The notes below the pieces were generated by a model. It worked only from the letters and a program-made list of their open reading frames with translations. It had not been told where the DNA came from and did no database searches. Source: JBFHNV01 sp965365655 (GTDB lineage: Bacteria; Pseudomonadota; Gammaproteobacteria; HK1). Taken from it: a DNA stretch of 25,376 nt. A program made the translations under genes and the position numbers. Location: NCBI GenBank assembly GCA_965365655.1, contig CBDUCN010000030.1, positions 1 through 25,376 on the forward strand, written 5' to 3'. Below, piece by piece: positions 8,733-14,929 of the stretch. Numbering within the stretch: the first letter of the stretch is position 1; every line of letters begins with the position of its first letter.

Positions 8733-9368
8733 ATGGACGCGAGCCCCGAAGCGTCGCGGCGCCAGACCCGCTGGTGGTGGATCCGGCACGCGCCGGTGAC
8801 GCACCTCGCGGGCTTCATCTACGGCGACAGCGACCCGGAGGCGGACGTCACCGAGCTCGCGCTGTTCCAGTCGGTGGCCCGCAAGCTGCCGCAGGACGCG
8901 GTGTGGGTGATCACCAGCCTGCAGCGCACGGCGCAGACCGCCGAGGCCATCGCGCATGCGGGCTGCGACGTGCCGGTACCGCTGGTCGAGCCCGAGCTCC
9001 GGGAGCAGGGCTTCGGCGAATGGCACGGCCGCGCGCACGCCGAGCACGACGCGACCCGCAGCGATCCCTTCGTCGGTATCTGGAACTGCGCGCCGCACGA
9101 GACGCCGCCCGGCGGCGAGAGCTTCGTCGCGCTGATGCGCCGCACCGCGGCCGCGGTGGAGCGTCTGACCGAGGCGCACCGCGGCCGGGACATCGTGTGC
9201 GTGGCGCACGGCGGGACCATCCGCGCGGCCCTCGCGATGGCGCTCGACCTCGCGCCGGCCGGCGCGCTGGCCTTCACGATCGACAACGTGTCGCTCACAC
9301 GCATCGACCGCATCCACGCCGCACCGCCGGGCGCGCCGCGCTGGCGGGTGCGGCTGGTGAACGGGTGA
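8733..9368 (+). CDS. Histidine phosphatase family protein (phosphoglycerate-mutase fold)
   Basis: A 211-aa cytoplasmic phosphatase. The catalytic RH motif is in WWWIRHAPVT (R18, H19). The second arginine is in TSLQRTAQT, the acid segment is EQGFGEWHGR, and the second histidine is in CVAHGGTIRAAL. The N-terminal WWWIRHAPV..IYG pattern resembles the CobC-like phosphatases found in alphaproteobacterial B12 clusters, so an alpha-ribazole-phosphate role is possible. A better-placed cobC lies at 23913, which weakens that assignment. The gene starts 25 bases after the AsmA stop and may be co-transcribed with it. Confidence 0.82.
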   Translation: MDASPEASRRQTRWWWIRHAPVTHLAGFIYGDSDPEADVTELALFQSVARKLPQDAVWVITSLQRTAQTAEAIAHAGCDVPVPLVEPELREQGFGEWHGRAHAEHDATRSDPFVGIWNCAPHETPPGGESFVALMRRTAAAVERLTEAHRGRDIVCVAHGGTIRAALAMALDLAPAGALAFTIDNVSLTRIDRIHAAPPGAPRWRVRLVNG

Positions 9369-9486
9369 GGCCTGCGCCGCGCGCGCGCCGGTCGCCTTCT
9401 CTCGACGACGGGGCGGCGCGGGTCGGGGGCGTCGGCGGGGAGCACGCGAGCGAACCCGTCCTCGTCGCACGGCTCTCGACACCCAT

Positions 9487-9492
9487 TAGAAT
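9487..9492 (+). promoter_or_regulatory. Putative -10 element upstream of the 131-aa unknown
   Basis: TAGAAT (5 of 6 matches to TATAAT) lies 27 bases before the GTG at 9520. No clear -35 is seen. The rest of the 151-base gap 9369-9519 holds no gene I can support. Confidence 0.35.
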
Positions 9493-9519
9493 CGGCCGCG
9501 GTTCGGCAATCGCCCGGGC

Positions 9520-9915
9520 GTGAGCATGTTCTTCGGCCTGTTCCACAACCCGCAGCGCGAGGCGCGCCGCCTCGAGAAGGACGCCCGCGCGGTGGCCGAC
9601 CTCGCGCGGCACACCTACCGCGACTCGGTCCTCGCGGAGATCGCGCGCCGCACGCGCGACAGCCTGGCGCAGGTCGCCGACCTGTGCGCGGACGACGCGA
9701 CGTGCATCGAGCGCCAGATGGATCGCTACAAGACGCTGCACCGCGAGTCGCGCCGCCAGTTCGACCAGGTGGGCCTCACCGCGTACACGTTCGTGATCAT
9801 CCACGCGCAGAGCCTGCGCCTCGCCGAAGCGGGCGCGCCGGCGCGCAAGGCCATCCAGGACTTCCTCGACGAGTGGCCCGCGGAGCGCGGCAGCGACGGC
9901 ACGCTGCCCGGCTGA
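9520..9915 (+). CDS. Hypothetical protein, 131 aa
   Basis: I do not recognise this family. The protein starts GTG AGC ATG, so either GTG 9520 or ATG 9526 may be used (131 or 129 aa). It opens with FFGLFHNPQREARR. The rest is mainly charged helices with an Arg/Asp/Ala-rich composition, two cysteines close together (DLCADDATCIE), and a central segment RRQFDQVGLTAYTFVIIHAQ. There is no signal peptide or membrane helix, so it is probably a soluble helical cytoplasmic protein. Coding is supported by third-position GC bias and by a TAGAAT element upstream. It converges on the M17 peptidase gene with a 22-base gap. Confidence 0.65.
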   Translation: MSMFFGLFHNPQREARRLEKDARAVADLARHTYRDSVLAEIARRTRDSLAQVADLCADDATCIERQMDRYKTLHRESRRQFDQVGLTAYTFVIIHAQSLRLAEAGAPARKAIQDFLDEWPAERGSDGTLPG

Positions 9916-9937
9916 GCGGGCGCCGCGCGGTCCCGCG

Positions 9938-11320
9938 TCAGCCGAAGCGCCGGGCCAGGTGGTCGAACACCGCCCGCACGCCCATCGCCTCGCCGCCCTC
10001 CGGGTGACCCGCGCGCGCGCGGTCGTTCCAGGCCATGATGTCGAAGTGCGCCCACGCGCAGCCCTCGGGCACGAAGCGTTCCAGGAACAGCGCGGCGGTG
10101 ATCGCGCCCGCGTAGGGCGTGCCGCCGGAATTCGCGATGTCCGCCACCCGGCTCTCGAACAGCTTGCGATACGGACGGTGCAGCGGCATGCGCCACACCG
10201 GGTCGTCGGCGGCGCGGGCGGCCTCGGTGATGCCGTCGGCGAGCGCGTCGTCATTGCTGAACATCGCCGCGATCTCGGTGCCGACCGCGACCCGGGCGGC
10301 ACCGGTCAGCGTCGCGAAGTCCACGATCACGTCGGGCTGCGACTCGCCGGCCAGCGCGAGCGCGTCGGCGAGGATCACGCGGCCCTCGGCGTCGGTGTTG
10401 TCGATCTCCACGGTGAGTCCCTTGCGCGTGCGCACGACGTCGCCGGGACGCATCGCGTTGCCGGACACCGCGTTCTCCACCGCCGGCACCAGCACCTGCA
10501 GACGGACGTCCAGCCCCGCGTGCAGGATCATCTGCGCCAGGGCCAGCGCATGCGCGGCGCCGCCCATGTCCTTCTTCATCAGGCGCATGCCGCGTGCGGG
10601 CTTGAGATCCAGCCCGCCGCTGTCGAAGCACACGCCCTTGCCGACCACGGCGACCCGCGGCGCGTCCGCGCGGCCGTGGTCGAGCCGGATCAGGCACGGC
10701 GGGTGGCTGCTCGCACGGCCCACCGCGTGGATCGCGGGGAATCCCTCGCGCAGCAGCGCGTCGCCTTCGACCACCTGCACGTCGGCGCCGAAGCGGGTGC
10801 CCAGCGCCACCGCGGCCTCGGCGAGCTGCTGCGGCATCATGTCCTCGGCCGGGGTGTTGATCAGGTCGCGTGCGAGGTACGCCGCCTCGGCGGCGGCGCG
10901 GGTGCGCGCCGCGGCGTCCCCGGCCGGGAGCGCGAAGCGCACCAGTCCACGCTCGTCGGACCGGTAGCGGGTGAAGCGGTACGCGCCGAGCGCGAAGCCC
11001 AGCAGCGCGCGTGCCGCGGTGGGCTCGTCAAGGCCCGCGGCGAGGCGGTAGTCGCCCGCGGGCAGGCGCTGCGCGAGGTCGCCCAGCGCGAAGGCGTCCG
11101 CGGCGGGGTCGGCCGCGACCAGCACCTCGGCGAGGCGCCCGTCGTCGCCGGGCAGCAGGCACACGGTCGCGTTGCGGCCGTCGAAGCCTGTGGCGGCCGC
11201 CCAGGCGGCGGCGCGCGGCGCTGCGTCGCGGCGCCATGCATCGACCGCGTCCGGCGCCAGCACGCGCACCGGCACGCCGTCCGCGGCGGCCTCGGTGAAG
11301 CAGTCCAGGGGTGTGTTCAT
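9938..11320 (-). CDS. Leucyl aminopeptidase family protein (peptidase M17)
   Basis: A 460-aa cytosolic metallo-aminopeptidase that removes N-terminal residues in peptide turnover. The C-terminal catalytic domain carries VGKGVCFDSGGLDLKP (first metal ligands and active-site Lys), KKDMGGAA, and the M17 signature NTDAEGRVILADAL with its catalytic Arg. The N-terminal third is the more divergent M17 regulatory domain. It is shorter than PepA (about 500 aa) and matches the M17 subgroup often labelled leucyl aminopeptidase family protein. I chose ATG 11320; an in-frame GTG at 11341 would add seven residues. It is divergent from ydcH, with only 65 bases between starts, so both promoters must lie in or overlap that space. 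Confidence 0.92.
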   Translation of the reverse strand: MNTPLDCFTEAAADGVPVRVLAPDAVDAWRRDAAPRAAAWAAATGFDGRNATVCLLPGDDGRLAEVLVAADPAADAFALGDLAQRLPAGDYRLAAGLDEPTAARALLGFALGAYRFTRYRSDERGLVRFALPAGDAAARTRAAAEAAYLARDLINTPAEDMMPQQLAEAAVALGTRFGADVQVVEGDALLREGFPAIHAVGRASSHPPCLIRLDHGRADAPRVAVVGKGVCFDSGGLDLKPARGMRLMKKDMGGAAHALALAQMILHAGLDVRLQVLVPAVENAVSGNAMRPGDVVRTRKGLTVEIDNTDAEGRVILADALALAGESQPDVIVDFATLTGAARVAVGTEIAAMFSNDDALADGITEAARAADDPVWRMPLHRPYRKLFESRVADIANSGGTPYAGAITAALFLERFVPEGCAWAHFDIMAWNDRARAGHPEGGEAMGVRAVFDHLARRFG

Positions 11321-11330
11321 GGGGCGATCA

Positions 11331-11358
11331 TCGACTTCCACGGGGTTTGCGGTATCTT
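11331..11358 (+). promoter_or_regulatory. Putative sigma-70 promoter for ydcH
   Basis: TCGACT (-35, 4 of 6) and TATCTT (-10, 4 of 6) are separated by 16 bases. The -10 lies 28 bases before the TTG start at 11386. The whole divergent region is 65 bases, so this promoter overlaps the region expected to drive the M17 gene on the other strand. Confidence 0.4.
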
Positions 11359-11385
11359 GCCCGGCGGGCGTTCAGGAGCCATGCA

Positions 11386-11592
11386 TTGGACGGTGACCGT
11401 CAGCAGGAAACCCGGCGGCGGCTTGCCGATCTCGTCACCGCGCACCGCGATCTGGACGACGCCATCGCGCGGCTCGCGGACGCATCCTACGTGGACGAGC
11501 TGCAGATGCGCCGCCTGAAGAAGCAGAAGCTGTTCCTGAAGGACGCCATCGCGCGCCTGCAGAGCAGCCTGATCCCCGACCTCGACGCCTGA
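11386..11592 (+). CDS. YdcH/DUF465 family small protein, TTG start
   Basis: A 68-aa cytoplasmic helical-hairpin protein of the YdcH (DUF465) family. AHRDLDDAIARL forms the first helix and MRRLKKQKLFLKDAIARL the second, ending IPDLDA as is usual for proteobacterial members. The function of the family is unknown. The start is decided by the ribosome-binding site: AGGAG at 11374-11378 is 7 bases from TTG 11386, which gives an N-terminus MDGDRQQE of family length. The nearby ATG at 11381 is in another frame and too close to the AGGAG, and the same frame upstream overlaps the divergent M17 gene. An annotation that allows only ATG would miss or misplace this gene. Confidence 0.82.
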   Translation: MDGDRQQETRRRLADLVTAHRDLDDAIARLADASYVDELQMRRLKKQKLFLKDAIARLQSSLIPDLDA

Positions 11593-11609
11593 GCCGGCTG
11601 CGGGCCGGC
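11593..11609 (+). terminator. Hairpin directly after ydcH stop
   Basis: GCCGGC, 5-nt loop, GCCGGC starts on the base after the TGA. It is a compact GC stem without a T-run, so it could aid termination but is not a textbook intrinsic terminator. Confidence 0.35.
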
Positions 11610-11684
11610 GGCGCATTCTGCGCGAGGCCCGGCGGGCGCGCCAGCACGCGGGTCCACCGCGCCCCCGGCCGCGCGATCACCCTC

Positions 11685-11690
11685 TAAGAT
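11685..11690 (+). promoter_or_regulatory. Putative -10 element upstream of dienelactone hydrolase
   Basis: TAAGAT lies 33 bases before ATG 11723 in very GC-rich DNA. No clear -35 is visible. Confidence 0.3.
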
Positions 11691-11722
11691 CCGCCGCCTT
11701 TCGAACCGCAGGAGCGCAGCGC

Positions 11723-12394
11723 ATGGGAATCGACCTCACGCTCACCGCCGACGACGGCCACACGCTCGGCGCCTACCGCGCGGACCCGGCCGGCGCGCCG
11801 CGCGGCGGGATCGTCGTCGCGCAGGAGATCTTCGGCGTCAACGCGCACATCCGCGAGGTCTGCGACGGCTTTGCCGCCGACGGCTACGTCGCGCTCGCGC
11901 CGGCGCTCTACGACCGCTCCTCGATGAAGGGCTGCAACCTCGGCTACACCCCCGAGGACATCGCGAAGGGCCGCGCGCTCCGCGAGGAGTTCTCGTGGGA
12001 CGACACGGTGAAGGACATGGCGGCCGCGGTGGCCGTGCTCGCCGGGGAGGGGCTGAAGGTGGGCACCGTGGGCTACTGCTGGGGCGGCACCATCTCCTAC
12101 CTCGCGGGCACCCGGCTGCCGGTGCAGGCGGCCGTCGTCTACTACGGCGGCCAGATCATGCCGTACAACGGCGAGCAGGCGCGATGCCCGATGCTGATGC
12201 ACTTCGGGCGCCGCGACCAGGGCATTCCGCTGTCGGACGTGGACGCCATCGCGAAGGCGCACCCGGAGGCGGAGGTGCACCTGTATGACGCGGACCACGG
12301 CTTCAACTGCGATCACCGCGCGAGCCACGACCCCGAGTCGGCGAAGCTCGCGCGCGAGCGCACGCTCGCGTTCTACGCCGAGCACCTGGGCTGA
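11723..12394 (+). CDS. Dienelactone hydrolase family protein
   Basis: A 223-aa alpha/beta hydrolase. The catalytic triad of the family can be placed: nucleophile C119 in GYCWGGT, D165 in GRRDQGIP and H192 in DADHGFNC. The early segment IVVAQEIFGVNAHIREVCDGFA is also typical of the family. The classical reaction is opening of dienelactone to maleylacetate in chloroaromatic degradation, but many homologues lie outside such pathways and act on unknown esters. No other aromatic-degradation gene is present here, so the substrate is open. ATG 11723 is supported by AGGAG 8 bases upstream. It stands alone, followed by a strong inverted repeat and the first cobalamin riboswitch. Confidence 0.9.
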   Translation: MGIDLTLTADDGHTLGAYRADPAGAPRGGIVVAQEIFGVNAHIREVCDGFAADGYVALAPALYDRSSMKGCNLGYTPEDIAKGRALREEFSWDDTVKDMAAAVAVLAGEGLKVGTVGYCWGGTISYLAGTRLPVQAAVVYYGGQIMPYNGEQARCPMLMHFGRRDQGIPLSDVDAIAKAHPEAEVHLYDADHGFNCDHRASHDPESAKLARERTLAFYAEHLG

Positions 12395-12398
12395 GCCC

Positions 12399-12444
12399 GT
12401 GAATCCTTCGCGCGCCGCCTGAGCACGCGCGGGGAAGGATTCAC
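12399..12444 (+). terminator. Long inverted repeat after the dienelactone hydrolase gene
   Basis: GTGAATCCTT (12399-12408) pairs perfectly with AAGGATTCAC (12435-12444), and CGCGCG (12409-12414) pairs with CGCGCG (12426-12431). This gives a 16-bp stem with a 3-nt GGG bulge and an 11-nt loop. It starts 5 bases after the stop and ends before the riboswitch promoter, so it probably insulates the two units. There is no T-run. Confidence 0.45.
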
Positions 12445-12473
12445 GCGCCATGAGGCGGGGCCATCGCGGCGCT

Positions 12474-12501
12474 TTGCCGGCGTCCGCAGGACCGTTATGC
12501 T
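12474..12501 (+). promoter_or_regulatory. Putative sigma-70 promoter for the first cobalamin riboswitch
   Basis: TTGCCG (-35, 4 of 6) and TATGCT (-10, 4 of 6) are 16 bases apart and end just before the aptamer, as expected for a riboswitch leader. Confidence 0.5.
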
Positions 12502-12507
12502 CTGAGT

Positions 12508-12678
12508 CTGACGGCGTGCCGGCGCCCATGCTCGATTCGGGCTGCCGGCAGGGAACGCGGTGCAAATCCGCGGCTGCCCCCGCAACTGTGAGCGGCGAGC
12601 CGGCGTCCACGCAGCCACTGGGAGACCGGGAAGGCGGACGTCAGGCGGTGACCCGCGAGCCAGGAGACCTGCCGTCGC
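12508..12678 (+). promoter_or_regulatory. Cobalamin riboswitch 1 (AdoCbl-type aptamer)
   Basis: The conserved core is plain. GGTGCAAATCCGCGGCTGC leads into CCCCGCAACTGTGAGCGG (12559-12595). GCCACTGGGAGACCGGGAAGG lies at 12613-12634, and the B12 box GAGCCAGGAGACCTGCC ends near 12674. A closing stem is formed by GACGGC (12510-12515) with GCCGTC (12671-12676). Known members lower expression of B12 uptake or synthesis genes when cobalamin is abundant. Here it precedes an unknown exported protein, tonB and a P-loop protein. The 434-base gap 12395-12828 holds this element, its promoter and the terminator-like repeat, but no gene I can support. Confidence 0.95.
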
Positions 12679-12683
12679 GATCC

Positions 12684-12711
12684 CGCCGGCCGCGTTCACG
12701 TGCGGCCGGCG
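12684..12711 (+). promoter_or_regulatory. Strong hairpin downstream of riboswitch 1 (possible expression platform)
   Basis: CGCCGGCCGC and GCGGCCGGCG form a perfect 10-bp stem with an 8-nt loop, 8 bases after the aptamer. No T-run follows. It could be an anti-sequestor or a Rho-related element; direct sequestration of the start at 12829 is not evident from this hairpin alone. Confidence 0.4.
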
Positions 12712-12828
12712 CGGACCCGCTGCCGTGCGGGGCTGCGCGGCCGGGCCCGGCTCGTGCAGTCCGACCGCAGCCCCAGGGGCGCCGCACGGCGGTCGCCCGC
12801 AGCCGTTCTACGGAACAAGGGGCGCCGC

Positions 12829-13272
12829 ATGACACTGCCTTCATCGACCCGCAACGCTCTGCTTGCGGCGCTGCTCGCGCTGCCCGTGGCGGCGCCTGCC
12901 GCCGGGAAGGACGAGAAGAAGGCGCCGGTGGCGCCGGCGCTGGAGCTCAACCGCCTGCAGGGCGTGGACGGCGGCTGCCGGCTGCACGTCGTCGTGAGCA
13001 ACCCGCAGGCCCGCCGCCACGACACGTTCCAGCTCGACCTGGTCGTGTTCGACGGCGATGGCGTGATCGCGCGCCGTATCGCGCTGGATGCGTCGCCGGT
13101 TCGCCCCAACAAGACCAGCGTCTACGCGTTCGACGTCGACGGGTTGGATTGCAAGCGCATCGGCAAGGTGCTGCTGAACGACGTGATCGGCTGTGCGGCC
13201 GAGTCCGGCGGCGCCGACTGCGTCGCGGCGGTCTCGGTGTCGTCCAGGGCCGGGGTGGACTTCGTGAAGTGA
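12829..13272 (+). CDS. Riboswitch-controlled exported protein of unknown function, four cysteines
   Basis: A 147-aa protein with a signal peptide (residues about 1-25, MTLPSSTRNALLAALLALP then an Ala/Pro-rich cleavage region). The mature part starts with a short Lys/Glu stretch, then a compact beta-rich domain: LELNRLQGVDGGCRL, FQLDLVVFDGDGVIARRIAL, VLLNDVIGC. Four cysteines (C50, C108, C122, C131) would allow two disulfides in the periplasm. I know of no assigned function. Because it is the first gene behind a cobalamin riboswitch and its stop overlaps the tonB start (GTGA), a periplasmic role in B12 or corrinoid uptake is likely; this is inference from context. ATG 12829 is preferred over upstream in-frame codons because AAGG lies 8 bases before it and it opens directly with the signal peptide. 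Confidence 0.8.
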   Translation: MTLPSSTRNALLAALLALPVAAPAAGKDEKKAPVAPALELNRLQGVDGGCRLHVVVSNPQARRHDTFQLDLVVFDGDGVIARRIALDASPVRPNKTSVYAFDVDGLDCKRIGKVLLNDVIGCAAESGGADCVAAVSVSSRAGVDFVK

Positions 13273-14270
13273 ACGGGCTGGCCGCGCTGCACGGTCTGTC
13301 CTCGGCAGGGGCCGGCGGCGCTGCGGGCGCGCTCCGCCTGGCGGGGGCGATGCTCGCGTCGCTGGGCGTGCACGCCGGCGCGGCGTTGCTGATCGACCTG
13401 CCGCCGGGAGCCGACCGCGCGGTGGCGAGCAGCGTGTCGGTGCGCCTGGTCGCGCAGCCGGCGCGCGAGCCGCTGCAGGCCGTCGCACCGCTGGCGACGG
13501 CGGCGGCACGGCCGGCGGTGGAGACGCCGGGGAGGCCGCCGGTCGTGCCTCCCCGCCAGCGTGCGGTGATCGGCCCGGTCGCGTCCGCCGCCGTGCAGCG
13601 TGCCGTGGCGCAGCGGCCGATCACGTCCGCGGCGGCGGCCCCGGCGCGTGCGGCCGTGCCGTCGCTTCCGCGCGCAAGCGTGCAGCCCGAAGCGTCACGG
13701 CGGGCGCCGGCGCCCGCCGCCGCGCGGCCCGAGCCCTCCGCGCCGGCGCCGCTGCGCGCCGCCGCTCGGGCCGAGGTCTCCGCGCCGGCGCCGTCGCGCG
13801 CCGCCGCTCGGGCCGAGGTCTCCGCACCGGCGCCGTCGCGTGCCGCCGCGCGGCCTGAGCCCTCCGTACCCGCGCCGTCGCGTGCCGCCGCGCCGTCCGA
13901 GGCTTCCGCGCCGGTGCACGCGGCCGCCGTCGCCGGGCCCGCCGCGCCGTCCGACGCGATCCCGCGCTCCGGGTCTGCGGCCCCCGACGCGGTGCCGCCG
14001 CGGCCGGCTGCGGGCAATCCGCCGCCGGCCTATCCGCTGATCGCGCGCCGCCGCGGCCAGCAGGGCCGGGTGTTGCTGCGCCTGGAGGTCGCGGCCGACG
14101 GCACCGCGTCGCAGGCCGCCGTCGTGCGCAGCAGCGGCGTCGATGCGCTGGATCGCGCGGCGCGCGCCGCGGTGGCGCGCTGGCGCTTCCAGCCCGCGCG
14201 CCGCGGCGGGCGGGCGGTCGCGGCCACCGTGGAGGTGCCGGTGGTGTTCCGCCTGGACGACCGGGGCTGA
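13269..14270 (+). CDS. tonB: Energy transducer TonB
   Basis: A 333-aa inner-membrane protein. A hydrophobic segment near residues 18-40 (LRLAGAMLASLGVHAGAALL) anchors it. A very long Ala/Pro/Arg-rich periplasmic spacer follows, including six 14-residue repeats. The TonB C-terminal domain occupies about residues 250-333: PPPAYPLIARRRGQQGRVLLR, DGTASQAAVVRSSG, ALDRAARAAVARWRFQPARR. TonB transfers proton-motive energy to outer-membrane receptors such as BtuB, which lies 1 kb downstream. No exbB or exbD is present, so it must use a pair encoded elsewhere. The GTG start overlaps the upstream stop. Linkage to a cobalamin riboswitch suggests a TonB dedicated to B12 uptake. Confidence 0.9.
   Translation: MNGLAALHGLSSAGAGGAAGALRLAGAMLASLGVHAGAALLIDLPPGADRAVASSVSVRLVAQPAREPLQAVAPLATAAARPAVETPGRPPVVPPRQRAVIGPVASAAVQRAVAQRPITSAAAAPARAAVPSLPRASVQPEASRRAPAPAAARPEPSAPAPLRAAARAEVSAPAPSRAAARAEVSAPAPSRAAARPEPSVPAPSRAAAPSEASAPVHAAAVAGPAAPSDAIPRSGSAAPDAVPPRPAAGNPPPAYPLIARRRGQQGRVLLRLEVAADGTASQAAVVRSSGVDALDRAARAAVARWRFQPARRGGRAVAATVEVPVVFRLDDRG
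13689..13940 (+). repeat. Six 42-bp tandem repeats encoding a 14-aa spacer unit in TonB
   Basis: Units begin at 13689, 13731, 13773, 13815, 13857 and 13899, and encode variants of EVSAPAPSRAAARA. Units three and four are nearly identical in DNA. The repeat extends the periplasmic spacer of TonB and may vary in copy number between strains. Confidence 0.8.
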
Positions 14271-14860
14271 GCGCGCCGCGGCCCCGTCGGGCGCGCATCG
14301 GGGTTTCCGGGTCCTCGGGCACCGGCAAGACGACGCTGGCCCGCGCTCTTGCCGAGGCCCTCGCGCTGCCCTACCTGGAGGAGGGGATGCGCCGCCGCCT
14401 CGAGGCGGGCCTGGACCTCCACCGTGTGAGCCACGAGCAGCACCGCGAGCTGCACCGCGAGCTGCTCGCCGAGATGCGCGCCGGCGTCACCAGCGCGATC
14501 GACGCACACGGCGGCTTCGTGTGCGACCGCTCGCCGCTGGACATGGCGGCCTTCTGGCTCTACTACCGCTTCGCGTTCGACGTCGCGGCCACCGGGGACT
14601 TCATGGCGGCGGCGCACGCGCTGCTCGCACGCTTCGATCTCGTCGTGCTGCTGCCGCGCGGCGCGATCCCGCTCGAGGACGACGGCGTGCGCAGCGCCAA
14701 CCCCTGGGTGCAGCTCCACTTCGACGCGCTGCTCGACGCGATGGCCGCGCGCAGCGCCGGCGCCGTTCGGGTACTGCGCCTGGACCCGGCGTGCGTCGCG
14801 CCGGGCGCGCGCGTCGCGGCGGTGCGGGCCGCGCTCGCCGCGCAGCGTATCGACGCATGA
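14267..14860 (+). CDS. P-loop ATP-binding protein, AAA/NadR-like kinase fold, probable CTG start
   Basis: A 197-aa P-loop protein, if started at CTG 14267. Walker A is GSSGTGKTT (residues 15-23), preceded by a beta strand ARIGVS. A DRSPLDMAAFWLYYRF segment resembles the substrate-binding or Walker B-like region of small nucleoside/nucleotide kinases, and FDLVVLLPRGAIPLEDDGVR resembles their lid region. The substrate is unknown. No ATG, GTG or TTG lies in frame ahead of the P-loop; the first ATG (14387) would remove it. CTG 14267 makes a CTGA overlap with the tonB stop, the same geometry as the GTGA overlaps elsewhere here, so it is the best start. It is the last gene of the riboswitch-1 operon. 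It is not recognisably CobU/CobP, but a cobinamide-related or nucleotide kinase role in B12 metabolism is possible. Confidence 0.72.
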   Translation: MSAPRPRRARIGVSGSSGTGKTTLARALAEALALPYLEEGMRRRLEAGLDLHRVSHEQHRELHRELLAEMRAGVTSAIDAHGGFVCDRSPLDMAAFWLYYRFAFDVAATGDFMAAAHALLARFDLVVLLPRGAIPLEDDGVRSANPWVQLHFDALLDAMAARSAGAVRVLRLDPACVAPGARVAAVRAALAAQRIDA

Positions 14861-14891
14861 CCGGCGCGCCGCGTCCCCGGCCGATCGCCGC

Positions 14892-14921
14892 TTGACGCTT
14901 TTCTCGGGCGCGGCGTATGTT
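14892..14921 (+). promoter_or_regulatory. Sigma-70-type promoter for the btuB riboswitch leader
   Basis: TTGACG (5 of 6) and TATGTT (4 of 6) are 18 bases apart, 31 bases after the kinase stop and just before the second aptamer. This is the best-looking promoter in the window. Confidence 0.65.
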
Positions 14922-14929
14922 GCCGCGAA

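Noticed and set aside
11381..11383. ATG close to the AGGAG upstream of ydcH as a start
   Set aside because: It is only 2 bases from the ribosome-binding site and reads a frame with no YdcH similarity; TTG 11386 fits spacing, frame and family length.
9959..11518. A 519-codon plus-strand frame opposite the M17 peptidase
   Set aside because: The minus strand carries the M17 signature NTDAEGR and metal-binding motifs; the plus frame is a shadow with no domain and runs through the ydcH start region in another frame.
14387..14860. ATG 14387 as the start of the P-loop protein
   Set aside because: It would remove the Walker A motif and first strand (14297-14335), which are in the same frame directly upstream without a stop.
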